DNA of 64,000 bases, taken from contig NZ_OY761810.1 in the NCBI RefSeq assembly GCF_963664915.1, positions 62,001 to 126,000 on the forward strand, written 5' to 3'. The notes below the pieces were generated by a model. It was given only the letters and a program-made list of their open reading frames with translations, did not search any database and had not been told where the DNA came from. Both the position numbers and the translations under genes were made by a program. The stretch comes from an uncultured Caproiciproducens sp. (GTDB lineage Bacteria; Bacillota; Clostridia; Oscillospirales; Acutalibacteraceae). This document shows positions 32,570 to 41,899 of the stretch, piece by piece (within the stretch, counting starts at the first letter, position 1; each line of letters begins with the position of its first letter).

Positions 32570-33754
32570 TTATATTGCTTCGTCTCTTTTGGCTAAAAAC
32601 CTGTTAATTGTTTCTGAGCTTATTATCATAATTAAAACGTATATAAATATTAAAACAGGAAACATAATAACGCTAAATTTTGAAGCTATTAACCCCAAAA
32701 TTAACGGCATAAACGTTGAGCCCATATATGCGAACGCCATCTGGAAACCGATAATCGACTGAGAAGCTGCTTTTCCGAATCGATATGGAGTGTCTTGAAT
32801 CATACAAGGAAATATCGGAGCACAACCTAGCCCTATGAGTAACAAACCGAACATAGAGAAAATGTTTGGTAGAGGTAAAACAAGCGATGTAATCCCTAAA
32901 ATACTAATGATTTGCCCAATCCTTATTAAGCACCGATTGCTTAATTTCATTGTAATAAATCCACAGATAAGACGTCCGACGGTTATTCCCATAAAAAACA
33001 AGGAAGTCCACCTAGCAGCAATATCTGTAGATAGCCCTTTATAGTTTACTAGGTAAGTACTTCCCCATAATCCGGTGGTGGATTCTACTGCGCAGTAGAA
33101 GAAAAATGAAGCCAAAGCAAATTTCACGCCAGGTATTTTGATAGGGTTTTCCTTGTTTTCGCTGGTTTCTTCTGGAATTATTTCAACATCTTTTGTCTCA
33201 AACTGTTTCCATATGGGTAAAGTAAATAATAATATTGCAGCAAGAAAAAATTGGACCATAGAGACCGTGAAATATCCGCTTCTCCAAGCGTTCCAGGCAT
33301 TGGTTCTTGAAATAAAAAATGACATTATATTGGGGCCAAGCGTAGCGCCGATTCCCCAGAAACAATGTAGCCAACTCATATGCCTTGACTTATAGTGCAA
33401 AGCGACAAAATTGTTCAAACCAGCATCTACTGCACCTGCTCCCAATCCCAAGGGGATTGAAAATAAGCAAATAATCCAAAAAGATGGGAAGATACAAAAC
33501 CCCAATAATGCGAAGGCTGTCATTGTAACGCTTATTAAGGTAAGTTTTCCTGTTCCGAATCTTCTAATTAATTTTCCGCTTAGAAGACTGGAGATAATCG
33601 TTGCGCCTGAAATAAACATTGAAATGGCACCGGCACTGGACAGCGGTACCGCCAAATCCAGTTGCATGACCGGCCATGCGGAGCCTAATAAAGAATCCGG
33701 CAGACCAAGGCTGATAAAAGAAATATAAATAATAATCAGAAGAGCTGTTAGCAT
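32570..33754 (-). CDS. MFS transporter (sugar transporter type)
   Basis: A 394-residue, 12-helix major facilitator. It opens with LIIIYISFISLGLPDSLLGS. The loop GKLIRRFGTGKLTLIS between helices 2 and 3 and LGAGAVDAGLNNFVALHYKS with HCFWGIGATLGPNI are typical of the FucP/glucose-galactose MFS branch. It ends in a short charged tail. A GGAGA site precedes the ATG. It is 18 bases downstream of the ROK regulator, so the two form an operon for uptake of an unidentified sugar. Confidence 0.9.
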   Translation of the reverse strand: MLTALLIIIYISFISLGLPDSLLGSAWPVMQLDLAVPLSSAGAISMFISGATIISSLLSGKLIRRFGTGKLTLISVTMTAFALLGFCIFPSFWIICLFSIPLGLGAGAVDAGLNNFVALHYKSRHMSWLHCFWGIGATLGPNIMSFFISRTNAWNAWRSGYFTVSMVQFFLAAILLFTLPIWKQFETKDVEIIPEETSENKENPIKIPGVKFALASFFFYCAVESTTGLWGSTYLVNYKGLSTDIAARWTSLFFMGITVGRLICGFITMKLSNRCLIRIGQIISILGITSLVLPLPNIFSMFGLLLIGLGCAPIFPCMIQDTPYRFGKAASQSIIGFQMAFAYMGSTFMPLILGLIASKFSVIMFPVLIFIYVLIMIISSETINRFLAKRDEAI

Positions 33755-33772
33755 ACTATAGTCTCCGATCTC

Positions 33773-34789
33773 TTACATACTTAATGATAATTTTGATTTT
33801 AATAAATCCAGAGCGCATTCTATAGCACCTGTTTGGAAATCTAAATCATAGTCGTCTGCAAGAAGAATTTTAGGAGCAAATGTTTCGGATAAAGTCTCCT
33901 TACAGTTCCATGTGATGGCATTCAAGTGTGCCTCTGTAAGAAAATTACCATAAAGAATGAACTGCTCCGGGTTAAGCATACACGTTATCGTAATAACCAT
34001 CTTGGATATAATGTCACAAGTCTTATCAAAATCTTCATATTCAGTGTTATCCCAATCAATATCCAGTGGCATATGCTTTATTTCCCCTTCAAAATTATTA
34101 TACCCCTTGTAAAGACTCCCGTTAATATAAATACCAGCGCCCGGCGGATAATTTTGAGGGAAATAAATATATACAATTGCGGCCGTGCTTTCAATTTTAT
34201 GTATATGACAGTAACCAATAGTTGCCAAATTTACATCATTTTCCAAGGATACCGGGACACTATATCGCATTCTATAGTGCTCAGTAAAAGACGTGCCACT
34301 CAAGTTTTTATAGTCACTAAAGGTTATTGTTTTATTATATTCCGCTGCCTGTAAACCAAAACCAATAGCTTTTATGGTTGGGTATTGTTCAATTAATTTA
34401 TCTATAATCGGTTCAAAGCTATTTAAACAAATATCTTCTGCATTTGTTCTTTCCTTATGAATACAATCGCCCAACAGATTCGCTACACAAATATATAATT
34501 TATCCTGACCATGATATTCATGAGCGTATATTACAAGTACGTGACTGTATTCACTATTGTAACAAAATCCGTGAGATGGACGACCACCATTAGAGGGAAT
34601 TAACTCATCCTCATAAACTTCATGTGTACTTGTAAGCTGTTGTAGGATAGAGCCTACTGTGACAGCACTAAGGCCTGTTAATTCAGACAGCCTTTGCTTT
34701 GTAGATATGCGTTCAGATCTTAAAGCATTCCTCACGATATTCGTATTAATTTCCTTCATAATTAGAGAATTACCATTTAAAAATGTCAT
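33773..34789 (-). CDS. ROK family transcriptional regulator
   Basis: A NagC/XylR-like repressor, 338 residues. The N-terminal winged helix (about 15-75: IVRNALRSERISTKQRLSEL, TGLSAVTVGSILQQL) is followed by a degenerate ROK domain: VPVSLENDVNLATIGYCHI, GAGIYINGSLYKGYNNFEGE with the IKH that follows, and MLNPEQFILYG. The Cys-rich zinc motif of classical ROK proteins is not seen and the phosphate-binding start is weak, so it is probably a sensor and not a kinase. It likely controls the MFS gene that follows. Confidence 0.87.
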   Translation of the reverse strand: MTFLNGNSLIMKEINTNIVRNALRSERISTKQRLSELTGLSAVTVGSILQQLTSTHEVYEDELIPSNGGRPSHGFCYNSEYSHVLVIYAHEYHGQDKLYICVANLLGDCIHKERTNAEDICLNSFEPIIDKLIEQYPTIKAIGFGLQAAEYNKTITFSDYKNLSGTSFTEHYRMRYSVPVSLENDVNLATIGYCHIHKIESTAAIVYIYFPQNYPPGAGIYINGSLYKGYNNFEGEIKHMPLDIDWDNTEYEDFDKTCDIISKMVITITCMLNPEQFILYGNFLTEAHLNAITWNCKETLSETFAPKILLADDYDLDFQTGAIECALDLLKSKLSLSM

Positions 34790-35217
34790 ACGTTACCTCG
34801 TTTATAAATGTCTTATTAAAAGGTCTTTAATAACTATAATATACTTTGGTGTTACAGTTGTCAATATGTAATAAAAAAATAATGCTTACAATATGAAATG
34901 ATATGATTGCGAATAGCCTAACCCGGCATTTTGTATAATCAACTACCGCCAAGAACAGCAATAAAAGTCTACCCCGAAAACCAGCCAAATTTTTAATTTG
35001 GCCCATTTTCGGGGTATGAAATAGTGATCGGAAAACCACAATATGTTGTGCCTCTGTTAAAAAATGCAATCTCTGGATTTAACATAACTTTGACAAAACA
35101 TCCATCCACAGTAAACATTGTTGGACCACTGCTCGTCACACAATAATCGCAGCATATCTCCAGTTAGGTGTTCATGTCCAACATTCATACGCTTCATATA
35201 CGCGCTTTTTGATGTTG
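34790..35217. other. Intergenic with long hairpin
   Basis: Holds a long inverted repeat at 34970-35017: TACCCCGAAAA is mirrored by TTTTCGGGGTA, with inner arms GCCAAAT/ATTTGGC. It may be the terminator of the arabinose operon or a dispersed repeat; no T-run follows. Open frames here lack starts and are not called. Confidence 0.55.
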
Positions 35218-36663
35218 CTAAGCATTTTTCCATACCATATCGCTTAGATTCAGGTCAAACTCCATCTTTTCCGGCGTACTGTTCTTATTGATGTGCACGA
35301 ATTCTATGCCCATAATCCTCGCCCAGTCACGCAAAATTTCCGCGTCAACGTCGTAGGACAGCACGGTGTGGTGCGCCCCGCCCGCGAGGATCCAACACTC
35401 TGCACCGACTTCAAGATTCGGTTCTGCTTTCCACATAACTCTTGCGACGGGCAGGTTCGGCATGACCTGCGTGGGCTTCACGCACTCTATGTCATGTACA
35501 ATCAATCTGAAATGAGCACCCATATCAATAAGGGTCGACACTGTGGCTTTCCCCGCCTTGCCTTCGAAAACGAGCCTTGCGGGCGGCTCACGATCACCAA
35601 TGCCAAGTGCGTGTACCTCTATGCGCGGTTGATCTTCCGCGAGTGACGGGCAGACTTCCAGCATATGCGCACCTAGCGACAATCCGTTTTTCAGGTCGCT
35701 GGTGTAGTCCTCCATAAACGCGGAATGTTCGCCCATTGACTTAATTATTGCGGTCATTGCCGCTACCTTCCAGTCGCCCTCGCCGCCATAACCATACCCT
35801 TTCGACATAAGGTTTTGCGTGGCAAGCCCTGGGAGCTGCTTCATACCGTACAGGTCTTGGAACGTGTTTGAAAACGCCTTGCATCCTTCCGCATCGAGCA
35901 TTTTTTTGATTGCGATTTCTTCTCGGGCCTGGTAACGGACGCTATCAATATGGTTTGTGGCAAAGATGTATTTAGACTTATACTCGTCTATCTGTGCGTC
36001 GATTTCGGCTTCCGTGACTGCATCCATCACCTCAACCAGAGCACCGACGGGGAACGTATTCACCTGCCAGCCGAATTTTACCTGCGCCTCTACCTTATCA
36101 CCCTCGGTAACAGCCACTTCGCGCATATTGTCCCCAAAGCGCATCACTTTGAGTGACCTTGACACTGCCGCGCCGACCGCCGCTTTCTGCCACTTGCCTA
36201 TACGTTTCTGAACGTCAGGATTACCCCAGTATCCAGCGATAACTTTCCTGCCAAGCCGCATACGCGTTCCGATAAACCCGTGCTCCCTATCACCGTGCGC
36301 AGACTGGTGCAGATTCATATAGTCCATATCTATCTCTTCATTAGGAATTTCAAGATTGAACTGCGTATGGAAGTGACACCAAGGTTTCTGCAACAGCGAC
36401 AGGCCGTTTATCCACATTTTCGACGGGCTGAACGTGTGGCAAAACGTGATTATCCCCACGCAGGCGTCGGAGTAGTTGGCTTCCTTGATGAGCGTCGTCA
36501 CACCCTCTGCGGTTTTTACTGTGTCCTTGTATACAAGCTTATACGGCAGGTTGCCGCTCGCGTTCAGCGTATCAACAATCTTAACGCTGTTCCGTTCAAC
36601 TTGTTTCAAAGTCTCCTCTCCGTAAAGCAACTGACTGCCGACAACAAACCAGAATTCGTACAT
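35218..36663 (-). CDS. araA: L-arabinose isomerase
   Basis: Converts L-arabinose to L-ribulose in the cytoplasm with Mn. The start at 36663 (MYEFWFVVGSQLLYGEETLK) has GGAGGAG upstream. Key blocks: ITFCHTFSPSKMWI, GLATQNLMSKGYGYGGEGDW, SFMEDYT-type loop HSAFMEDYTSDL, LGAHMLEVCPSL and the ending GAHHTVLSYDVDAE. The catalytic Glu and metal His are in these blocks. About 481 residues is normal. It is the last gene of the operon behind the FGGY kinase. No L-ribulose-5-phosphate 4-epimerase (araD) is visible in the window. Confidence 0.95.
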   Translation of the reverse strand: MYEFWFVVGSQLLYGEETLKQVERNSVKIVDTLNASGNLPYKLVYKDTVKTAEGVTTLIKEANYSDACVGIITFCHTFSPSKMWINGLSLLQKPWCHFHTQFNLEIPNEEIDMDYMNLHQSAHGDREHGFIGTRMRLGRKVIAGYWGNPDVQKRIGKWQKAAVGAAVSRSLKVMRFGDNMREVAVTEGDKVEAQVKFGWQVNTFPVGALVEVMDAVTEAEIDAQIDEYKSKYIFATNHIDSVRYQAREEIAIKKMLDAEGCKAFSNTFQDLYGMKQLPGLATQNLMSKGYGYGGEGDWKVAAMTAIIKSMGEHSAFMEDYTSDLKNGLSLGAHMLEVCPSLAEDQPRIEVHALGIGDREPPARLVFEGKAGKATVSTLIDMGAHFRLIVHDIECVKPTQVMPNLPVARVMWKAEPNLEVGAECWILAGGAHHTVLSYDVDAEILRDWARIMGIEFVHINKNSTPEKMEFDLNLSDMVWKNA

Positions 36664-36664
36664 T

Positions 36665-37990
36665 TTATTTCTCCTCCAAATATTCACTAAGCGCCTTTTT
36701 ACCCGCGTAATTCAAATAGTCCGCAAGAAGTGCTATTCCCCAAGCTCCGCCCTCTGCTGCAGTTTCCGAGAGTTCTATCGGAATTCCCAGCATCTCGGAC
36801 ATTATCTGTTTTCCCGCGTTTCCCGACTTGAAGAACCCGCCGTGCCCCGCGAGCTTCTCGATTTTGACTTGCTCCTCTTCGGTAAGTATCCGCATACCGT
36901 TCGCCAAGTCGGATACGGCGGAAGTTATCACCCCACGCATAAACTCCGAGAGTTTTGTGTCTCTTTCAAGCGCAACCTCATACATCTTATGGAACAACTC
37001 CCCGCTGTCTACCGTTACGCCAAACAAGTCAAGCGCTTCTCCGAACAGCTTTACCCACGGGTCAATCTTTGATGTGCACTCGTTATAATGCACCATTGCC
37101 ACATCCCGGCCGTCAGGTGTTGTGACTATGTCTATCTCCTTATGCAGGCTTTTCAGCGGCTTGTCAAGCACAACCATAGCAAAAATACTTGTACCCGCGC
37201 TGACATTGCCCGTTCTCGGAACGACTGCGTTACATGAAACCATACCTGTGCCCGCGTCCCCCTCAGGAGGAGGGCAGAGGATGCAGGACGATGGACACAG
37301 GTTGAACGATTCGCCGAACAAGTATTGCCTGCCTTCGGCTGTGAGTGTACCTGCGTCTTGACCGGCAAGAAGGACTTTCGGCGCGATACTTGGCCAGTCT
37401 ATACCTGTGAGACGCTTGAATTTCTCAACGAACTCAGGGTTCCAATTCTTATCCTTGACTGGAAACATTCCACTCGCGTCACCGATGCCGATGACTTTTT
37501 CGCCTGTGAGTTTCCAATGTACATATCCTGCGAGCGTTGTAATGAATGCTATGTCCTTGACGTGTTCCTCACTGTTCAGTATAGCTTGGTACAAATGTGC
37601 CACGCTCCAACGCTCGGGAATGTTGAAGTTGAACAGTTCCGTCAATTTCTTAGCCGCTTCGCCTGTAGTGGTATCCTTCCACGTCCTGAACGGAACGAGC
37701 AAATTATCGTCCCTGTCGAATACAAGATACCCGTGCATCATTGCGGAAACACCAATAGTCGACAGTTGACAGTTGACGGCTGCCAGTTTGGAAACAGCGT
37801 CGCGCAAACCGGATCGTACGTCGTCAAGCGAATATGTCCAATGACCGTCAATCAACTGACTTTCCCAATTGTGACTTCCGCTCGCAATGATTTTACGGTT
37901 TTCATCAATAGCAACCGCTTTTATACGGGTTGAGCCGAGTTCTATACCGAGTGACGCTTTTCCGGCAGATAATTGTTCAGCGATACTCAT
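36665..37990 (-). CDS. FGGY family carbohydrate kinase (ribulokinase candidate)
   Basis: Phosphorylates a sugar, here most likely L-ribulose, with ATP. The start at 37990 (MSIAEQLSAGKASLGIELGS) has GGAGG upstream; the longer frame to 38107 is inside the permease gene. FGGY landmarks: LGIELGSTRIKAVAID (phosphate 1), GVSAMMHGYLVFD, GIGDASGMFPV and NVSAGTSIFAMVV, with GHGGFFKSGNAGKQIMSE in the second domain. At about 441 residues it is shorter than AraB (about 560) and lies nearer to a separate clostridial FGGY branch, so the araB role rests on its location immediately before araA. Confidence 0.85.
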   Translation of the reverse strand: MSIAEQLSAGKASLGIELGSTRIKAVAIDENRKIIASGSHNWESQLIDGHWTYSLDDVRSGLRDAVSKLAAVNCQLSTIGVSAMMHGYLVFDRDDNLLVPFRTWKDTTTGEAAKKLTELFNFNIPERWSVAHLYQAILNSEEHVKDIAFITTLAGYVHWKLTGEKVIGIGDASGMFPVKDKNWNPEFVEKFKRLTGIDWPSIAPKVLLAGQDAGTLTAEGRQYLFGESFNLCPSSCILCPPPEGDAGTGMVSCNAVVPRTGNVSAGTSIFAMVVLDKPLKSLHKEIDIVTTPDGRDVAMVHYNECTSKIDPWVKLFGEALDLFGVTVDSGELFHKMYEVALERDTKLSEFMRGVITSAVSDLANGMRILTEEEQVKIEKLAGHGGFFKSGNAGKQIMSEMLGIPIELSETAAEGGAWGIALLADYLNYAGKKALSEYLEEK

Positions 37991-38016
37991 AGTAATTCCT
38001 CCGTTCTGTAAAGTTC

Positions 38017-39090
38017 TTAACGCTGCTTCTTCTTCCGTGAACAAATGACACTCTGAAGTACGATAAAGAAGCAGAGCATTGCCGCGCGTGTGATCTGCGG
38101 CCACCACGGATCCTGACTGCCTATTGCGGTAACGATCAGTAATACGGTTCCGCTTGCTAATACGCCGAATAAGGTACCGACGATATTGCCTACGCCGCCG
38201 GTAAGCAGCGTTCCGCCGATAATGGATGCAGCAATAGCGTCCATTTCAAGGCCGGTTGCCTGCTGGACCGAGCCGGACCGCGTGTGAAAAAGGTACAGAA
38301 ACCCGCCGATACCTGCAAGTAACCCGCAAAGCAAATGGGCATAAAACCTGGTTCTCTTAACGTTTATGCCAAGCATCAGGGCGCTTTGCGGGTTCCCGCC
38401 CACAGCATAAAAGCTGCGTCCGAGACTTGTCTTCCTGAGCAACCAGAACATTAAACCGACAATAATAAGCGCTACGATAACGCCGTATTCCAGCTTTGAT
38501 TGTATGAAAACACCCTTCCTGTTGACGTCGCCTAAAAAGGGTATTAGTATCCGCGCACCTGACAACACCTCAAAGCCCTTATTGTCAACCTGTATCTGAT
38601 TGACTTCTATCAGGGCAACTAAACCTCGACCTAAGAACATCCCTGCCAGGGTAACGATAAAGGGCTGCATCTCCAGATACGCGACAAGAAACCCTTGAAC
38701 CGCGCCAAACGTGAGACCGATTGCCAAGGCCAGAATAAGCGATGTAAAAAAGTCGAAGCCATAATTGTTAAGACAAACAATACAGGCCGTACAAATAAGT
38801 GCGGTGGAGCCGCCGACGGAAATATCAATACTTCCTGTTATCATAACAATCGAAAGTCCGCAGGCAATTACGATCAGCGCGGCGTTTTCATTAAAGAGGT
38901 TAAAGAACATCTGTATCTTGCTGAAACCTTTATCTCCAAGGAAGACAATGGAGAGCGCATAGATTACAATGAACAGTGAAACAGTAATTGTCAGCAAGAA
39001 AGCTGTATCGGTCAGAGGTTCTTCGCGTTTCAGCTTATTCTGAATAACTCCGGTACTGTCGGTACCTGGGGTTTTATTCAAGAATGACAT
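38017..39090 (-). CDS. Sugar ABC transporter permease (RbsC family)
   Basis: A 357-residue permease with about nine to ten helices. ALIVIACGLSIVMITGSIDI with VGGSTALICT and the ATPase loop MLGINVKRTRFYAH are typical of the BPD_transp_2 family. One of two adjacent permeases, as in YtfT/YjfF and related furanose or arabinose importers. GGAGCGAGG precedes the ATG. Its stop is 27 bases before the kinase start. Confidence 0.92.
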   Translation of the reverse strand: MSFLNKTPGTDSTGVIQNKLKREEPLTDTAFLLTITVSLFIVIYALSIVFLGDKGFSKIQMFFNLFNENAALIVIACGLSIVMITGSIDISVGGSTALICTACIVCLNNYGFDFFTSLILALAIGLTFGAVQGFLVAYLEMQPFIVTLAGMFLGRGLVALIEVNQIQVDNKGFEVLSGARILIPFLGDVNRKGVFIQSKLEYGVIVALIIVGLMFWLLRKTSLGRSFYAVGGNPQSALMLGINVKRTRFYAHLLCGLLAGIGGFLYLFHTRSGSVQQATGLEMDAIAASIIGGTLLTGGVGNIVGTLFGVLASGTVLLIVTAIGSQDPWWPQITRAAMLCFFIVLQSVICSRKKKQR

Positions 39091-39091
39091 A

Positions 39092-40198
39092 CTAACCTCG
39101 CTCCTTTCCCTCGCCTACAGCCGATTTTGAGAATGTGACTTTATTGTTGAAGAAATTTTTGAAAATTGGCGTTTGAATGACTACAAGTATAATAATTATC
39201 ACAGCCTTGAAGACAGGAACGGCATTTGTGTTGACATTAAGCGTGGTCAGCATAGATGTCAGAGTCTGGATGGTATACGCTCCGATTATTGAGCCCGCCA
39301 TATTGAACTTGCCGCCGCCGAGTGAATTGCCGCCAAGGGCAACTGCCAAAATAACGTCCATCTCAATGCTAGGCACTATTGTGTACGGATTTACAGTTTG
39401 CACCCTGCTTGCCTGGACGAATCCTGCGATACCGACGCAAAGGCCCAAAATAACAAATGTCAAAAACTTTATCAGCGCAGGATTGAGGCCGTTCAGGCTT
39501 GAGGATTTATCATTGATACCTACGGCTCGGGTGTACAGACCAAGGTTCGTTTTTTTCAACGCAAGGAATGTTACCGCAACAACAGCAATCGTTATGAGTA
39601 TTGGCGTCGGAACGGGGAACCCCGGAATAAAGTTTCCGTAGTACCCGAAGGTCGCTACAGCTTTGGGCTTAAGTCCGCCCATAGCCATAGAGCCTATCGA
39701 ACGGCCTGCCGTAAAGAGGATGAGCGTTGCTACCATAGGCTGTATGTTGAATTTCGAAACAAGTATACCGTTAAAGGCTCCGCAAGCCATACCGGCAAGG
39801 CAGCCAAGTAAGAACGCAACGATGATCGGCGCATGCAATACGGCCGGCTGGGTTTCGTTGCCGCACAGGATTCGCATAATCACTCCGCCGGCTATTGCGA
39901 CAGTAGCGCCCACGCTGATGTCCTGACCTCTGGAAGAGGCCGTAACGAGAGTCATTCCGATAGCAAGAACAACAAGTTCAGTCGCGTTGTTCAGAATATT
40001 GATTAAATTGCCTATCAAGACAGGATTTCCGTTGCTGTCTCTGCCCAAACTGATTCCCAGAAAGCCCGGATTGATGAACACATTGATTAGCAAAAGAAAG
40101 ACAAGAAATGCAATGGGAATAAATAATCCGTGCCTGATAAATGCTTTCAGAACCGATGTTGAACCGTCGGTATCAAGTTTGTTACTGATTCTGGACAT
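39092..40198 (-). CDS. Sugar ABC transporter permease (RbsC family)
   Basis: A 368-residue permease paralogous to its neighbour: LVVLAIGMTLVTASSRGQDI, SVGATVAIAGGVIMRI, the loop AVGINDKSSSLNGLNPALIK and AVALGGNSLGGGKFNM. Two different permeases with one double-domain ATPase indicate a heterodimeric channel of the YtfQRT-YjfF type. The start lies inside the end of the ATPase gene (17-base overlap), indicating translational coupling. Confidence 0.92.
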   Translation of the reverse strand: MSRISNKLDTDGSTSVLKAFIRHGLFIPIAFLVFLLLINVFINPGFLGISLGRDSNGNPVLIGNLINILNNATELVVLAIGMTLVTASSRGQDISVGATVAIAGGVIMRILCGNETQPAVLHAPIIVAFLLGCLAGMACGAFNGILVSKFNIQPMVATLILFTAGRSIGSMAMGGLKPKAVATFGYYGNFIPGFPVPTPILITIAVVAVTFLALKKTNLGLYTRAVGINDKSSSLNGLNPALIKFLTFVILGLCVGIAGFVQASRVQTVNPYTIVPSIEMDVILAVALGGNSLGGGKFNMAGSIIGAYTIQTLTSMLTTLNVNTNAVPVFKAVIIIILVVIQTPIFKNFFNNKVTFSKSAVGEGKERG

Positions 40199-41708
40199 TT
40201 TGATTTACTCCCCCCGCTATGGTATACATAATTTTATCCTGTGTCATATCATCCTCCTTTAACTCTCCAACTACATTAAGGTCACGCATAACAATCAGTC
40301 TGGAACAGGTGCGCAGCATTTCCCCAATCTCGGACGAAATGAATGTGATACTCATACCCTCGGAGGCAAGCTTTAGCACCAGTTTTTGAATTTCCACCTT
40401 CGTGCCAATATCAATTCCGCGTGTCGGCTCGTCAAGAATAAGATAATCGGGATGAGTGAGCAGCCAACGGGCAAGAATTACCTTTTGCTGGTTGCCCCCG
40501 GACAACGAGTTGGCGGGGGTGTCCGCCGAAGCGGTTTTTATGCCGAGCAGGCTGATATACTCATCGGCAAAGGCCTGCGCCTGCGCATTAGTGAACGGCT
40601 TGAAGAAACCTCTCATAACCTGCAGCGCAAGTATAATATTCTCGCGCACTGACAAGTCGCCAATAATCCCGTCCCGCTTCCGGTCCTCAGAAAGATATCC
40701 GATTCCTTTCTTCATGGCTTTTATTGGCGCTGTAATGTTGACATTCTCGCCTTTAATTCTCAACTTGCCATTCGTGACCTTGTCTGCACCGAAAATTGCA
40801 CGCACACACTCGCTGCGGCCAGAGCCGAGCAGCCCGGCAAAGCCCGTTACCTCGCCCTTGTACGCAATGAAATTGAACGGCTTTATCCCGGAAGTGCTTG
40901 AAAGCCCTTCCGTTTCGATGATTACGTCTTTCGAATCACCGGTGCTCAATTGTGCTTCGTTATGTATGTCAGCCAAATCGCCAAGTTCCTTGCCCATCAT
41001 TTTGGCAACAAGCTCTACCCGGGGCAAGTCCTTAATTTGATATTCTCCGACAAGCTCGCCATTGCGCAAAACTGTAATTTTATCACATAACTCGTACACT
41101 TGATCAAGAAAATGAGTGACAAATATTATGCCTACCCCTCTGCCCTTAAGCTCACGCATCAGTGCAAACAGTTTGGTGACCTCCTGTTCGTCCAACGAGG
41201 AGGTGGGTTCGTCAAGTATCAGCACCTTGCAGTCCATATCAACGGCACGGGCAATCGCTACCATCTGCTGAACCGCTATGGAGCAGTTTGACAATTGCTG
41301 AGTTGGCTTTGCCGGTATTCCCAGACCTTTGAGAATACTTTCTGCACTGTTGTTGCTCTTCTTCCAATTAACGAATAAATCGCTGGTTCTGCCAATAAAC
41401 AAATTTTCGGCAACCGTCAGGTTCGGGCACAATGTGATTTCCTGATACACTGTGCTGATCCCGAGCTTTTGAGCCTCCTGAGGCGACTTGATGTGAACCG
41501 GTTTATTGATTTCTTTTATACAGATCTCTCCGGCATCCTTTGAGTAGACTCCGGTCAAAACCTTAATTAAGGTGGATTTTCCGGCACCGTTTTCGCCCAT
41601 CAAAGCGTGGATTTCACCCTCACATAACGTGAAATCCACGCTTTGCAAGGCCCGTACACCGGGGAAGCTTTTATAAATACCCCGCATTGTAAGTACTGTG
41701 TCTTTCAT
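40182..41708 (-). CDS. Sugar ABC transporter ATP-binding protein (two domains)
   Basis: A 508-residue double ATPase of the AraG/RbsA/YtfR class. First domain: Walker A GENGAGKST, Walker B VLILDEPTSSLDEQE. Second: degenerate P-loop GLLGSGRSE, signature LSGGNQQKVILARWL and YLILDEPTRGIDIGTK. It energises the permease pair downstream. The ribosome binding site GGAGG lies 16 bases before the ATG at 41708, unusually far. An in-frame ATT stands 7 bases after it and could be the true start, adding three residues. Confidence 0.93.
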   Translation of the reverse strand: MKDTVLTMRGIYKSFPGVRALQSVDFTLCEGEIHALMGENGAGKSTLIKVLTGVYSKDAGEICIKEINKPVHIKSPQEAQKLGISTVYQEITLCPNLTVAENLFIGRTSDLFVNWKKSNNSAESILKGLGIPAKPTQQLSNCSIAVQQMVAIARAVDMDCKVLILDEPTSSLDEQEVTKLFALMRELKGRGVGIIFVTHFLDQVYELCDKITVLRNGELVGEYQIKDLPRVELVAKMMGKELGDLADIHNEAQLSTGDSKDVIIETEGLSSTSGIKPFNFIAYKGEVTGFAGLLGSGRSECVRAIFGADKVTNGKLRIKGENVNITAPIKAMKKGIGYLSEDRKRDGIIGDLSVRENIILALQVMRGFFKPFTNAQAQAFADEYISLLGIKTASADTPANSLSGGNQQKVILARWLLTHPDYLILDEPTRGIDIGTKVEIQKLVLKLASEGMSITFISSEIGEMLRTCSRLIVMRDLNVVGELKEDDMTQDKIMYTIAGGVNQNVQNQ

Positions 41709-41779
41709 AGTGATAATACTTAAACCTCCGTTCAGGCACGATATCCGGGCATTATCCGATCATTTCTGTGACTAGATAA

Positions 41780-41884
41780 ATGCGCGGTACCAGGATCTGC
41801 AGACGATATCCACATACTCGGCGCCGCGCATTTCGATCAATATCTTACCTTGTTTGCTTGCTGAAAATCGTCGGATTTTCAGCA
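41780..41884 (-). other. Two hairpins between binding-protein and ATPase genes
   Basis: A GC-rich stem TGCGCGG/CCGCGCA closes 41781-41830, and a second perfect stem TGCTGAAAATC/GATTTTCAGCA lies at 41859-41884. No T-run follows either one on the minus strand. Their position suggests transcript stabilisation or attenuation that favours the binding protein over the membrane components. Confidence 0.5.
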
Positions 41885-41899
41885 GAACCGATTTCTCAA

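Noticed and set aside
35040-35217. Open stretch after araA that could be an araD remnant
   Set aside because: Translation shows no AraD motif in any frame.
41781-41830. GC-rich hairpin as a terminator between the sugar-binding protein and ATPase genes
   Set aside because: No T-run follows on the coding strand and the downstream genes need read-through; kept only as a stabilising or attenuating structure.
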